Assembly (NCBI RefSeq): GCF_022539315.1
Contig: NC_066333.1
Coordinates: 4,721,501-4,785,500 of the forward strand
Reading direction: 5' to 3'
DNA length: 64,000 nt
Source: Serinus canaria
Lineage: Eukaryota; Chordata; Aves; Passeriformes; Fringillidae
The notes under the pieces were generated by a model. That model was not told the origin of the DNA, ran no database searches, and saw only the letters and a program-made list of their open reading frames with translations. Positions 38,040 through 49,262 of this stretch are shown here, piece by piece. Positions within the stretch are counted from its first letter, which is position 1, and each line of letters opens with the position of its first letter. A program made the position numbers and the translations under genes.

Positions 38040-38400
38040 TGTCTCCTTGATGATTATCATCATTATCAAAGTGTAATTTATCCAATTAGCCAATTCCATT
38101 AAACAGCTTTGACTGACTCTTCTTCTCCTGCCACATTTTAATGTGTTTATATCTCGAGTGAGTGAAGGATGTATTGTTTGACATGACAGCTTGCTTTGTG
38201 TGCAGCTATCTCTTTATTTCAACCCCCTGACTGACAAAAGGTAGGAGTGGGTCTTTTTGATGTGGTGTAGGGAATTATTTCTTGATTTGACATGCTAATT
38301 GATTGGGGATTTCTTATTATATTAAGGAAGATTCATCCTGAATTGCTCAGCAGAACAACATTGGTGCATTGCAATAGGAGGATAAAATGAGGGATCAAAC
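38040..38400. promoter_or_regulatory. Candidate conserved non-coding element
   Basis: This block has dense short regulatory-type words: gatgattatcatcattatc, 'atccaattagccaattcc', 'ttgacatgctaattgattgg' and 'aacaacattggtgcattgca'. It includes CCAAT-like and TAATTG words. No open frame and no named repeat are present. The assignment is by composition only. Confidence 0.22.
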
Positions 38401-38866
38401 AAAAAGGAGACATATTGAAGCATAAATTTTTGTGCTGTGATTGTTACACATGGTTAAAATCTTTTTGACCTCTCCTCTTGTTACCTTCAACCTTGTGCTT
38501 CTGTTTTCTGAAGTGGCTTCAGGGCTTCTATTGAGAGATAGTGGAACTTCTAAAAACAATTTTAAAGTAGTGCCAGTTGAAAAATATGGAGTTCCTGTAC
38601 AAAGCTGACAATCTGTATGTTTTCACTACCAAACTGGAGTAATGTTTTGAATTTCAGATTTTCCCCTCTCTTTTCAATGCCAAATAAAAAAATGGATGAT
38701 AAAGGAAGAGAGAGGGACACTGGAGAAGCTCTCTGGTAGGGAAGGAAAGCTTCTGGGCAAAGAAATATTCACACCTCTCAGCTGGGTGAAATCTGGAATT
38801 GTAGCATTACTCTAGGTTTAAGCTGTGTGTGATCTGGGCAATTTCATCCTTGTCCTTGAAATTAAG
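38401..38866. other. Non-coding spacer
   Basis: No gene or repeat was recognised before the CR1 fragment. Confidence 0.5.
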
Positions 38867-39325
38867 ATCATGGAATCATAGACTGATTTGGTTTGTAAGG
38901 GACCTTAGGGGTTGTCTCATTCCAACCCTCTGCCCTGGGCAGGGACACCTTCCACCATCCCAGGGTGCTCCAAGCCCTGTCCAGCCTGGCCTGGGACACT
39001 TGAGGGATCCAGGGGCAGCCAGAGCTGCTCTGGGCACCCTGTGCCAGGGCCTGCCCACCCTCCCAGGGAGGGATTGGGAAGGATTCCTTTCCAATATCTA
39101 GTCTAAATAGAGTCTGTCAGTTTAAAACTGTTTCCCCCTTGTCCTGTCACTCCAGCCCCTGGTCCAAAGTCCCTCCCCAGCTCTCTTGAGCCCCTTTAAG
39201 GCTCTGAAAAGTGCTCTAAGGCTCCTTGAAGCCTCCTCTTCTCCAGGCTGAACATCCCTATCTCTCTGTCTCCACAGATGTGGCATTCCAGCCCATGGAG
39301 CATCTTCATGGCCTCCTCTGGACCA
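38867..39325 (-). mobile_element. CR1 LINE 3' fragment, ~460 bp
   Basis: On the plus strand this begins with the inverted CR1 terminus 'atcatggaatcata' and continues 'tttgtaagggaccttagggg', cattccaaccctctgccctg and 'ggcagggacaccttccacca'. After these come 'tttccaatatctagtctaaa', 'ccccttgtcctgtcactcca' and 'ctcttctccaggctgaacat', and it ends in 'cttcatggcctcctctggac'. This is the usual order for CR1 lying on the minus strand with its 3' end at the left. It is 5'-truncated near 39325. Chance open frames run through it (for example 38829-39101) and are not genes. It is the longest and best preserved CR1 copy in the window. Confidence 0.95.
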
Positions 39326-40639
39326 CAGAAGGGTGCAGCCAAGGTATTCTGCTGTTGGGTGGAAACAGGAATACCAATGAGGACTAGGGCTGTCAAGAGG
39401 CAAGCAGGGGGCAAACAGAGGCTCAGCACAGCATTTAGGGGAAAAAAAACCCCAAAAAACCCCAAATGAATTGAGCTGATTCTTTTTATGGAAATTTTTC
39501 TTTAGGGAGGATGTTGCTGTGACTTCTGGAAGGAGCTGGATATTCCATCACATTCCTGTGTTTCAATAAATGGAAAATACACAGTGATGATGACGCTGAT
39601 TGTTTTTCAAATGAAACTGTCTGTAGTTATCTCTAGAGATAATAATCCCCTGCTGGGGTAGTGCTTTCTTGATTTGGTTTGTATAAATCTGGAGGATGAG
39701 ACACTGCAAGGCTGTGTCAGCTCCCCCACATCACCTCCCAGAACAGTGTCTCATCTCAGCCACCTTTCCAAATATATTCTCTAAATTAATCCTATAAGGT
39801 TTTGCTGGACTGCTTTAGCTTTCTGATTGTTTAATACTGGACCAAAAGCTTGAACATGGCAATCTTTTCTCCCTAACTAAGTTTTCACTGGAAACTAATG
39901 AATTGTGACCCTCTGGTTTGCATTGCACAGGAGAGCCTGTGGGGGGTTTTATCATCTCAGAGGGCAGAGCAGCTGCTGCCTGGCATCCAGGTACTCAGTG
40001 CTGTGCAAAGTGGGTGCAGTGGATGGATGGTAACTATTTCACAAGTTTGTAAAGGAGAAGATTCAGAATTTGTAGGTTTATTTTGTTTCTGCGTCTAGGA
40101 GCCTGGGTAAAGCAACTCTTACTGATGTGACAATTATTCCTTTCTAGGAACATTTTGGTCTTGCATCTGTCTTTTAATTTTTTTATCCAAATATCTGAAA
40201 GTACTTTTCAATCATTTAGATTTATTATTTAACATTTTAACAATATAAAAAATGGGAAGGAATCTGGAGGGGGCTAAACATTTAAGTTTGTTGCTTATAA
40301 TGACATCAGGATCTAAACCACATTTGTCTAGCTCCCATTCTTGATAGCTACTTTGGGACAATTATTTTACTTAAGATTTTGTGCATTTATTTCAGGCATT
40401 CATCATGGTTTATCCGTGATAATTTTTGTGTAGAAGCACAGCCATGGATTGGACAGGGTAGAGGATCTCTGGAATGGGATTTGTAGAGCCCATCTAGAGC
40501 TCTTTTCTCCAAATTCTGTCAGTATAACAGCTCATTTCAGAGCCTAAATATGACAGTGCTTCATTGGAAGAATATATTATCCAAATATCAAGTTGAAAAG
40601 GGTGTAAAGTAAAATGTGGGGGGGCAGCCACGAGGAGCA
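39326..40639. other. Non-coding stretch, no gene recognised
   Basis: No gene was recognised. A small tandem of ccccaaaaaa units lies near 39440-39465. The remainder is AT-rich without recognisable elements. Confidence 0.55.
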
Positions 40640-40960
40640 AACCCCCCAGGAGTGAGATGTGTCATCTTGGCAGGGTATGAAAAGCCACCAAGGGGTTAAT
40701 CATCCCCCACTCTGCATGAAATGACAACAGGCTCTTGGCAGCTTTCCCCATTCTTTATATAACACTTCCAAGCGCTGAAGCTTGTATCCTCCTAGTAATG
40801 CTTTTAATTTGTGCTCTGCTGGGGAGAGGCCAAGATTTAATCGAAATCATTAGAATGTCTTTGCTTGAAGTAGCTGAGGGCTTGTAGTGAGCTGGAGGAG
40901 GTTACTTCAGAATAATTAAAAGAAATACATAAGGTCATCATTGGTGTCTGAGCTGTTCCA
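40640..40960. promoter_or_regulatory. Candidate conserved non-coding element
   Basis: This compact block differs in texture from its flanks: 'caaggggttaatcatccccc', 'tgcatgaaatgacaacaggc', 'tctttatataacacttccaa', 'gatttaatcgaaatcattag' and 'tcagaataattaaaag'. It includes bicoid-type (taatcc/ggttaatc) and TAATTA-like words. No frame is open through it and no repeat is recognised. Inferred from composition only. Confidence 0.22.
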
Positions 40961-42491
40961 GACACCAGGTTCAAGGGGGAAAGGTTGAGGTTTAATGACA
41001 ACTCCTCTTAACTTAAGTAGGATGCTTGCACAGCCACATAGTTTTAATGATTAAACTTTGCCTTTTTCCCTACCCACACACCTGCCCAAGTGACTTTGTT
41101 TCCAGCTCCATCTCAGTACAGCAAAGATGGGCTTGAACCAAAGCCCAGGAGCCAGATTTCTCAGAGATGCAGGGCTTTGGGGGCTCCACCACCTAGATCC
41201 AAATCTCACTTTTCTGGTTTATCTTTTATCTCTAAACTGGGGTGAATTTCAATGTGTCTGTAAGTGTGCACATATATGTGTGTCAGAGAATGTGGTGGTG
41301 TGTGTGTGGATATGAGTGTGTGTTTATTTACAGCCTCAGCTGAAATCTGCTCTTGAGTTTTGACTCCCTTCATTTCAGAGGGGTTATGAGAACACAGGTG
41401 CTGCTGCTTTCAGTGTGTATTGGTGTCCAGGAATGGATTTTAGTGCTGTATGAGCCTGAAAGGCATTGCCATGCTCTGGGGGTGTGCACAGGAAAAAAAC
41501 TGCTGGGGTAATTTAGAGGCACGATGCATGTGCTAATTGCCAAGTGTAAATTAGAACATTTCTTTGTTGGTTGTATATTAGACAAAAAATACTCAAAGGC
41601 AAGTTGAAAAATATCCATATTTTTTGCACTGTACAGTCCTATTGTTGTACAGACAGAGATGGAGGGAACTGAAGTGATGAATTTGTGTGAGAAACTGTCT
41701 TTTTTGAATGACTTTTTATGCCTACATTTGAATACAGCCTCTCACAGCAGAGTAGGTTCAAATAATGAACTAATAGTGAATGTTAAAGATTTAGGGAATT
41801 GTCTGTGAACTTTTGACCCTGGGAATATAAGGAGGTTTGCTTTTCAGGAGAATTAGTCTAGCTGGGCTAATGGGTGCCAATAAGGGCTGTAAGCAGTGTG
41901 TCAGGGACCAAATCTTTTAATTAACCGCTGAATGAAAAGTAGTTTGGGAAATGCAATAAGTCAGATTCAGGTCAGATCAAGCAGAATAATATGTGGGCAA
42001 AGATGAAATTAACATACTAGGAAATGCAAGCTGAAAATCTCCAAACTTTCCTTATTAGACTGATAGAAAATGGGATTTACTTTGATTGCTTCAAGGAAAT
42101 GTGGCACCTACTTTTACTGACTCATTCTAGCAAGGTTCAGATTCTCCTGGCCAAAGTCATCTGCAGATGAAAAAGATTAAAGTGGATTAAACTGGAGCCA
42201 TACCATGGTCCAGCTTTGAAATGACTGTGATTGTGGTGCAGGCTGGCTCTGCACTGGCCTGTGCTCCAGTGGTTTTGCCTGGGATGCCCACAAAGTTACA
42301 ACAAGGATTAAATTGCTAGTGAGCTACTGGCTCTTGTCTTCCTTGACAAATAGTCTTGCCTCTGAGTTCTTTGCATTCTCAATTTTTCTGGGTCCACTGT
42401 CTGTTGCTTTGACAGTGACATTTTAACTTCTCCTGGGGCAGTTTGTCTTTTTGTCCTGTGCTTGTATCTTCCCTGTCACAGCCGTGTCATG
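40961..42491. other. Non-coding stretch, no gene recognised
   Basis: No gene was recognised. A GT-rich, microsatellite-like stretch lies at about 41255-41330 (tgtgtgtgtgg and similar). Confidence 0.55.
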
Positions 42492-42611
42492 AAATCATAG
42501 AATCACCCAGGTCAGACAAGACCTTTGAGATCACCAGGTCCACCACTAAACCGTGGCCCCAGGTGCCCCCACATCCACACAGCTTCTAAATCCCTCCAGG
42601 GATGGTGAGTC
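42492..42611 (-). mobile_element. CR1 LINE 3' terminal fragment (second subfamily)
   Basis: On the plus strand: aaatcatagaatcacccagg, 'tcagacaagacctttgagat', caccaggtccaccactaaac, 'cgtggccccaggtgccccca', then 'ccctccagggatggtgagtc'. This follows the inverted 3' end of the CR1 type that reads 'ggttggaaaagacctctaag', 'atcatcaagtccaac', 'ctaaaccatgtccctaagtg' and 'ccagggatggtgactc'. It is therefore a different CR1 subfamily from the copies at 19538 and 38867. Only the last ~120 bp of the element remain. Confidence 0.88.
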
Positions 42612-44249
42612 AAGGTGAGCTCCACTAATTAACACACCATGGGTAATTGCATTCAGTATTGTCCTGTAGATGGAAGGATCTGGCTTTTAATTATACCTTA
42701 TTAACAAAATTAGTAGGATCAGAAATACATCTAGAGAGTTTAGAAGGTAAACCAGTGCCTGTCAACGTATCATTACAAAGTAAGGTTTAAATTATTAGCT
42801 TAATTCACATCTAATAGGAATTTAATCCTATTCTGATTGTTCTCTGTGCACAGAAAGTGTTATTTTATAGGAGCACTATGCCTTAAACTTTGGTGTAGAA
42901 AGCTTTGAAATTAATGGAAAAACTACAGGTAAGCTCAGTGGCCTTTGAATTTATCTATTTTGAGTCTTTTCCCTCAACACTGAAATTCAAATATGCCTTG
43001 AAAACTGTGATTGTGGGTCCCTAATTTCCTAAGTATCATTCCCAACAATGGTAATGTGGCATTTGATCTGCCAAAGAACTTATTCAAACCTCCACTAATA
43101 TCAGTTTTCACAAATGCCTTAAGTAATTTATTTAATTGGAAACTGCACTAATTCAGTGTTACAGGCACTGCAGAGTAGTGAGGGATTCCATAAGATCAGA
43201 AACAACTTCCCAAGCCCCATTGCATTTCCTCCTTGCTTTCTGACTGGCTTGAGAGTTGCAAAGGTTAGCTAGGATAATATTTTTTTTTTCTTTGTAATTG
43301 TTGCAAGGTGCACTTCTTGCCAAAAAAATCAAAGGGCTAAATTCAATTCACTGACTTAAAATCAGTGCTGCTGTCAGCTAGGATACATGTATAATTGTTC
43401 TGCCTCTATGTTGTTGGGCTGGAACAGTTTCAAACAATTTACCAATCATGAGCAGGAAAAAAAAAAATCATTAGAAAATCAATTTCTGCTTAATTGAAGA
43501 TCTTTCTTCCAAATGGGAATGAAGCAAGATTTATAACCTCAGATTCACTGGCTGTATACTGATGGCACTTGAGCCTGTCAAGGTTTTCATTTGGTAGCCA
43601 TGGCATGGACAGCATTTACTTTTCCACCTGCTGAGGGTCAGCCCAGTTGGGACCCTGGGAGCAAAGGGCTGAGGTATGAGCTGGGTGGAGCACAAGAGGC
43701 TGTGTTTGCAAATCCAGGATGGGAAATAAGGCATTGCACAGGGAGGAGGCAGAACAGCAGAAGGGAATTTCAAATGCATTGTTTATTTATACATTTCTCC
43801 TGGGTGCTGTGAGTGGAAATTACAGTGAGTGACTCTTGGAAACACCCCATTGGCATCTGATTGCTGATGCCAGTCCAAGGAAATCCTGTATCCCAGTGCC
43901 CTTGGGGTGGTTCATTCTCTGCCCCAGAAAATAGGTTCACAAAGGTAAACTCCTGTCACTATTCCATGTGAGAGCTTTGCCACTGGTTTCAGTAGGATCA
44001 GCATTTCACACCATCTGAACACCTGTAGTCTCATTTTCTTCTGTTGAAAACTGAGCTAATCACAATGTGGTTAAATGGCAGCAGGCAAGGAAAGCATGGG
44101 GAAATGAAAATCTGATAGGAAAACTAGGCTTGTGATTGTAGATCCTTCCCCCTTCCTGTTTCTCCTGCTGTCCTGAGAAAATTCAGCTCCAGCCTCCCTC
44201 AAGTCCAAAATGAGTGGAAGAGAGTCATGGTGTAAATACCAAGCAAAAG
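42612..44249. other. Non-coding stretch, no gene recognised
   Basis: No exon or named repeat was recognised. Short A- and T-runs occur near 43280 and 43457. Confidence 0.55.
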
Positions 44250-44560
44250 CTAAAAGTGAATTTACCAAAGTTCAATAAACATAAAAATGATGAATTTAGA
44301 TGTCATGTAATTAACTCAGAATTACATGAGCAATAACCAAGTAATTACACCTTTAATAATGCATTAAACTTGTCAGGAATACTTAGTCATTCAACTAGAA
44401 TTTAACAAGATAGCCTATAGCAACTTACAGTAATTAGATATCACTACTGAAAACATTGACAGTTCCTAATTGATACCTTTTATTATAAAGTTAAATGCCA
44501 AACATTTCTTTTGAGTGTATTAAGGAGTAATATTAGCTGTGTTTAAGACTATACTGCCTG
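44250..44560. promoter_or_regulatory. Candidate homeodomain-rich regulatory block
   Basis: This is a run of TAAT/ATTA words: catgtaattaactcag, aattacatg, aagtaattacacc, tttaataatgcattaaac, 'cagtaattagatatc' and 'cctaattgatacc'. Inside it is an inverted repeat with perfect 9-bp arms (catgtaatt at 44304-44312, aattacatg at 44320-44328, loop of 7). High AT alone yields some of these words, so regulatory function is only a proposal. Confidence 0.28.
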
Positions 44561-45479
44561 CTCTAATAAATTGTATGCAGGTATAAAAGCCAGCAACAAA
44601 CAAAACCCTAAGGAAAAAAGAAAAATAAAATCAGCTAAACCTATCAATCAGTTACACCAACGTGGTTCAAGTTCTCACTCCTGTAATTTAAATTACAACC
44701 TAAGAGAGTGTGTTCCCTGGCAGGCCTGTCAGCAGCAAAGGGAAAAGTGAGGTGGAAGAAAAAAACTTTGCGAAACAGGTAAAGAAAATAAGATTTACAT
44801 CACCTGAAGGATGCAGGTCTGTGTGGGAATAGGGCACCCTGCAGCCTTTGCAAGAGTAGAGCAGGGAAAACAAACAACCTCAGGACTTTGTGAATTAGCT
44901 TTAAAAGCAGGACTCAGGCTTACTAATGACTAAATCAGATTGTTTAGACTACAGGAGAAAGCCTTTTGGAGAAAGAGATGGAATAGAATTGAAACTATGT
45001 GTTTACTTGCTGCTTCTAAATGTGGGAGATATTTCTGCTTGTTTTGTGTTGTTCAGTCTACACAGTTGGCAAATAATTATTTTTAATTTTTTTTTCATTG
45101 TAACCATGCCAAGTAAAGTTTTTTCCAGGGAAAGCAGAAAGGATAATGCAAAGAGAAAGTAAAAAAGAATTGTTTGTCAACTTTAAATGTAATTTTTCTG
45201 AATTAAAAGTGTATTGTTTAATTCTATTTTATCAAAAAAAACTTTTTTATTTGCAATTTTCTTATTTACAACAATAACACCCACATTTTGCCTGAATATA
45301 CAAAGATTTTTGGGTTTTTTTTGAAGTGCATCTCTTTAGTGAATTTCTGGAGAGAGAAAGTATGCAATCTTATTTGGGATATGGAGTGGAATCTCTGATG
45401 CTTAGTGGAACCATCTGTACTTTAAACCAAACTAAGCAGAGATTGATGGTGTCTGTGTGAAGCAGCAGAGATCAGCTGG
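44561..45479. other. Non-coding stretch, no gene recognised
   Basis: This is AT-rich sequence with short A- and T-runs (45230-45250, 45308-45322). No gene or named repeat was recognised. Confidence 0.55.
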
Positions 45480-45960
45480 AATCATCACATACATCTTTTG
45501 TCAATTCTTTTTTCATCTGTATAATTACAAGTCTTATCAAGCTGCATGCTGAGCTATGGCTGATTGTCAATAAGACCTCTCTTGATTGCATTGTATATAA
45601 ATATTCCATGTCAATCTCTCAGAATGCAATTCCAGAGGCCAAACAATTGTACCTCATTCCATGGATACAAGGTCCTGGCCTTTTTTGCTACACTGATAAT
45701 CAAATTAATGCCCAAAAGGGAGGCTCAGGGTTAATTCCCCTGCACCTTAATGCTGCTCCTCTGCCCTGGTCTGTGGTGGCTCTGCTGAGCCTTTCTCTAC
45801 ACATACATAAGATTATTCTGACAATGAAAGAACTCCATTTATGTTTACATGATCCTCAGCCAGTTGCATGGCAACTGGAATTGTCTTTACTTTTATGCAT
45901 ATTAAAACCACGCAATAGATACCCTTTCAATAATTAATTGGTAATGAATGTAGAGGTTGT
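45480..45960. promoter_or_regulatory. Candidate conserved non-coding element
   Basis: This block is rich in ordered short words: 'tgtataattacaagtcttat', 'gctgattgtcaataagacct', 'gataatcaaattaatgccca', 'tgcatggcaactgg' (an RFX X-box-like half, with 'gttgcatggcaac' near-palindromic) and 'cttttatgcatattaaaacc'. An octamer-like atgcatatt is also present. A 109-codon frame (45608-45937) crosses it but has no family resemblance. Candidate status rests on composition. Confidence 0.28.
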
Positions 45961-48900
45961 AGAATGATTTATCCAATGTGTGTAGGCTTTATCCAGTGGT
46001 TAAACTGGATAAACAAGCTTTGTTTTACTTGTTAGGACTTCTTTCACAAAAGATGTTCTCAAAAATACCAGGCAATAAACAAAACCCAGGAGGAGCTGAG
46101 TGACCTGGGCAGTGTCAAGGCCAGCCAAGTCTGTGTGCTTGCAGGGCACAGGACAGAGACTGTGGGCAGAGCAGACTGCAAAGTCTATGCTGTGAGGGAG
46201 GCAGCAGTGATTTTCAATCCATCTTCACCACTTCTGATGTTCCTGACACCCACCCAGTGCCTGTCTCTCTCTTTGGACTCCCCCAGTGTGCAGGTTCCTC
46301 CTCAAAACAGTTGACACCAGAGCAGAGATGCTGTGGTTTGAAATATTTCTGCAGGGTTTTCTCTTCTCTCTTCACTGCCTGTGATATAAAGGGTTTCCAT
46401 TGCATGGAGAAAGGGAGGGTTTGTAGACTCAATAAATATTTTTCTTGTTCCTTCCTGCTTTTTTCCTGGCCTGCTCCAGGAAAAGGAAAAGGTCAACTCA
46501 GCTGCGTCTGCATCACTCGATAATTTCAACTCTCCCTGTCATACTTTTGGGCTTCTCTCAGCAGAGATTTGGGATTCCAAAAACTGCACTGGCTGGGGCT
46601 GGACAACCTTTCCTCCTTGTTGGGAATGTTAACAAATAAATGCCCTCACTTGTGCATTTATATCTGTGTAACACACACAAACCCCTTTGCTGATATCTAA
46701 GCTCTCCTATCACACATGGATTTGGGGTTTGAGGTTCCTTAAAACCAGGTGTTCCCAGCAGCAAATCTGGATTTCTGTTCCTGCAGCCCTCAGGTGGGGG
46801 CACAGTTACCATGGCTGCAGGATGCAATCATGACAAGCCATATAAATGAGGGACACTATTGATTGTTCATTTTTGCACACACCATTACATGCACACACTT
46901 CTGAAAATAGGGCTTGGGGCATAATTGGTTGCCAATGGAGCTTCACCAAGTTGGCTGCATACATTTGGTTTCCCTTATTTTTACATTTTAGAGAGCTGTT
47001 TGTGCTGATTCACAGAACCTGTCTTAGGGCCTTGAATTTCCTCCTGGATGTTTCTCTCTGCGTACCTCTGGTGTTATGTACCTAAAAGAGATGATGTGGT
47101 CAGCCTTTTAGATATGCTGGTTGGGTTCTGCTTTGTCTTTATAAAGCATGGAATTGAGAGTTCCCCACAAGGCTTTCCAAGTTTCTTCCCAGAAACAAAA
47201 GCACACGAATTTCTTGAAAGCTCGAGACAAGATATGTGTGGAGGCAAATTTGACAAAGCAGTTGATGAGTTTACTACTGAGGAAGTTGCTGGGGAAAAAA
47301 AAAAGCAGATTCTGTCTTGAAACCCGAAGATTACACAGCGTATTGAGGACTCTGGTGTTGATGCTGAGGGTGGAGTTGCCTTGGGTGCTCTCCTGGGCTC
47401 TACACCCATGTGAGCAGACCTTTAGCACAGAGGCCCCTGTGTTGCTCCAGTTGTCCCAGCTGATGAAGTGACAATGGGGTGTGACAATTTGCCAGCCAGT
47501 GCTGGCTTACAGAGCCACTGCAGCCCATTAACACTTCCTAACAATCCTCTATGGCTCCGAAAGGCATTCGAGTAAGGACTCAAAAAAGCTGAAGCCCATA
47601 TGAAGTCATGAGTGTTCCTGGGGCAGCAAAATTGGTTTGAGACTTTCAGATGATTCTTGGAGCCCGTTTGAGGCTGGGAGACACATGTCTAGAGAATTTT
47701 CTGCTTAAAGCCCAGCAGAGTTGTGTAAGAGCTTTACATGAGGGAGGAACCCTCTGGGCTGCTGCAGGAGTGACCTGCTGATCTTCCCTGATGCAGAGAG
47801 GAGAAGGGGTGCAGTGAAATGGGAATGATCCAAAGGAATTAAGAGATAATGGGGGACAGAATGTCTTAATTGAGACATCCTTCCACTTCTATCATTGCAG
47901 TCAAGAAAATGGTGCATAGAAGAGTTTCTCTAAAGCTACAGAAGTCAGTCCATAATTTTTGTCATATATCACCTGTATTCTAGCTGCTGCATGAATTATC
48001 CTTTAATGATGGGCACTGTATAATAACCCAGATAGATAGATACACCTTAACTATTATCTTTTCCAAATGGTGCAGGAGCACTGGTGCATTACACCACAAC
48101 TGAAGCAATCAGGCTGCAGGTGTTTGGTCTGGAAAGGTGCAGGGAATATATTTCCCATTCCACCTTCTCACCACAAAATGCTTCCAGTGACTTACTAAAG
48201 ATCTAATGAAAAAAAAAATCAAAAAGCTGTACTACACTAGAGGAAAAGAGCAGAAGAAGTCAAAGTCATCAGCAGTGTCCTAAAGCCTGGGAACTGCAAG
48301 CAACTTGCTGAAATTCCCAGGAAATCCTAGGATGCTGGTAGTGCAAGCAAAAAATCGTAAGTGATTGCTATCAGTAGGGTTTGGAGGAAAATCTGTCCTC
48401 AGTCCAAGGTCTTGTGATGAGCTGAGCTCAGTGCATACAGGTAAGATATCCCAATAGGTAAACAGTGGTTCTAATGTTACTGTGGGTCCTGATTTGCCTG
48501 TCTTGGTGTCCTGGCCTAGATAGGGATCAGAGAAAAGCAGCAAAAATCCTCAGTTTTTCCCTCTTTGTGATCCTTGCAGCAAAGTAGTGGAAGACCTGAA
48601 AGATGGCATTAACCCAAAGGTGAGGTGGGCATGCTGTGAAAAGGTTTAAAGTAGCATATTTATTATGTCCTTATTGAAAATATTAACCTTTTGTGACAGG
48701 ATGAGAGAAATGAAGTAATGAGGACCTGGCTGGTTTATAGCTGGGTAAATGCACAATCTGTACAGATATCCCTGCTTTGGATAGCAGTGGGAGTTTTCAG
48801 TGTCCACCAAAATCTAAATTTCTCTCTTTGTCTTATTAAAGCCCTGACTCAGCAGATCCCTTCAGCATTGCTTTGCTTTCAATTACAATATGCACAAACT

Positions 48901-49238
48901 GGCTTAAATGCTTTGGACTCCCCAGTTTGATTCCAAGTGAGATAGAAAATGGCAAAATTTAGAACATGGAACCAATAGGTGCCCTAATCCCCTGATGTCC
49001 TTGGTGCCAAGTCGTGTTTCAAATCTGGCCCATGTGCAAAAGATCCTCTTCCCTTTTTATAGTTCATTTAGTCAGGGGTGTTTTTGACAAAAACCAGCAA
49101 AATATCCTGGAATTACCTAACGTGCTTGCAAGGGATTGCCCAATGGTTTGTGCAGCGTTCCTGTGCAGGGGTTATATAAAAATGTTCTGTTGCTATGTGA
49201 ACTGGAGGTTTGTTTTGATGTAGCATCAATACCCAGGA
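45961..49238. other. Non-coding stretch, no gene recognised
   Basis: No gene was recognised. Overlapping frames of 90-111 codons on both strands at 47048-47471 look like chance, and none continues into a plausible splice structure. An A-run occurs at about 47294-47304. Confidence 0.55.
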
Positions 49239-49262
49239 GGGGAGAAAGGGGTGGGGGGAGGG
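49239..49262 (+). other. G-quadruplex-type motif
   Basis: There are four G-runs of three or more (49239-49242, 49248-49251, 49253-49258, 49260-49262) with loops of 5, 1 and 1 bases. Short loops favour folding. No gene is nearby to give it a role. Confidence 0.6.

Noticed and set aside
38829..39101. Open frames across 38829-39101 on both strands
   Set aside because: They lie in the CR1 fragment and are by-products of its GC-rich 3' region.
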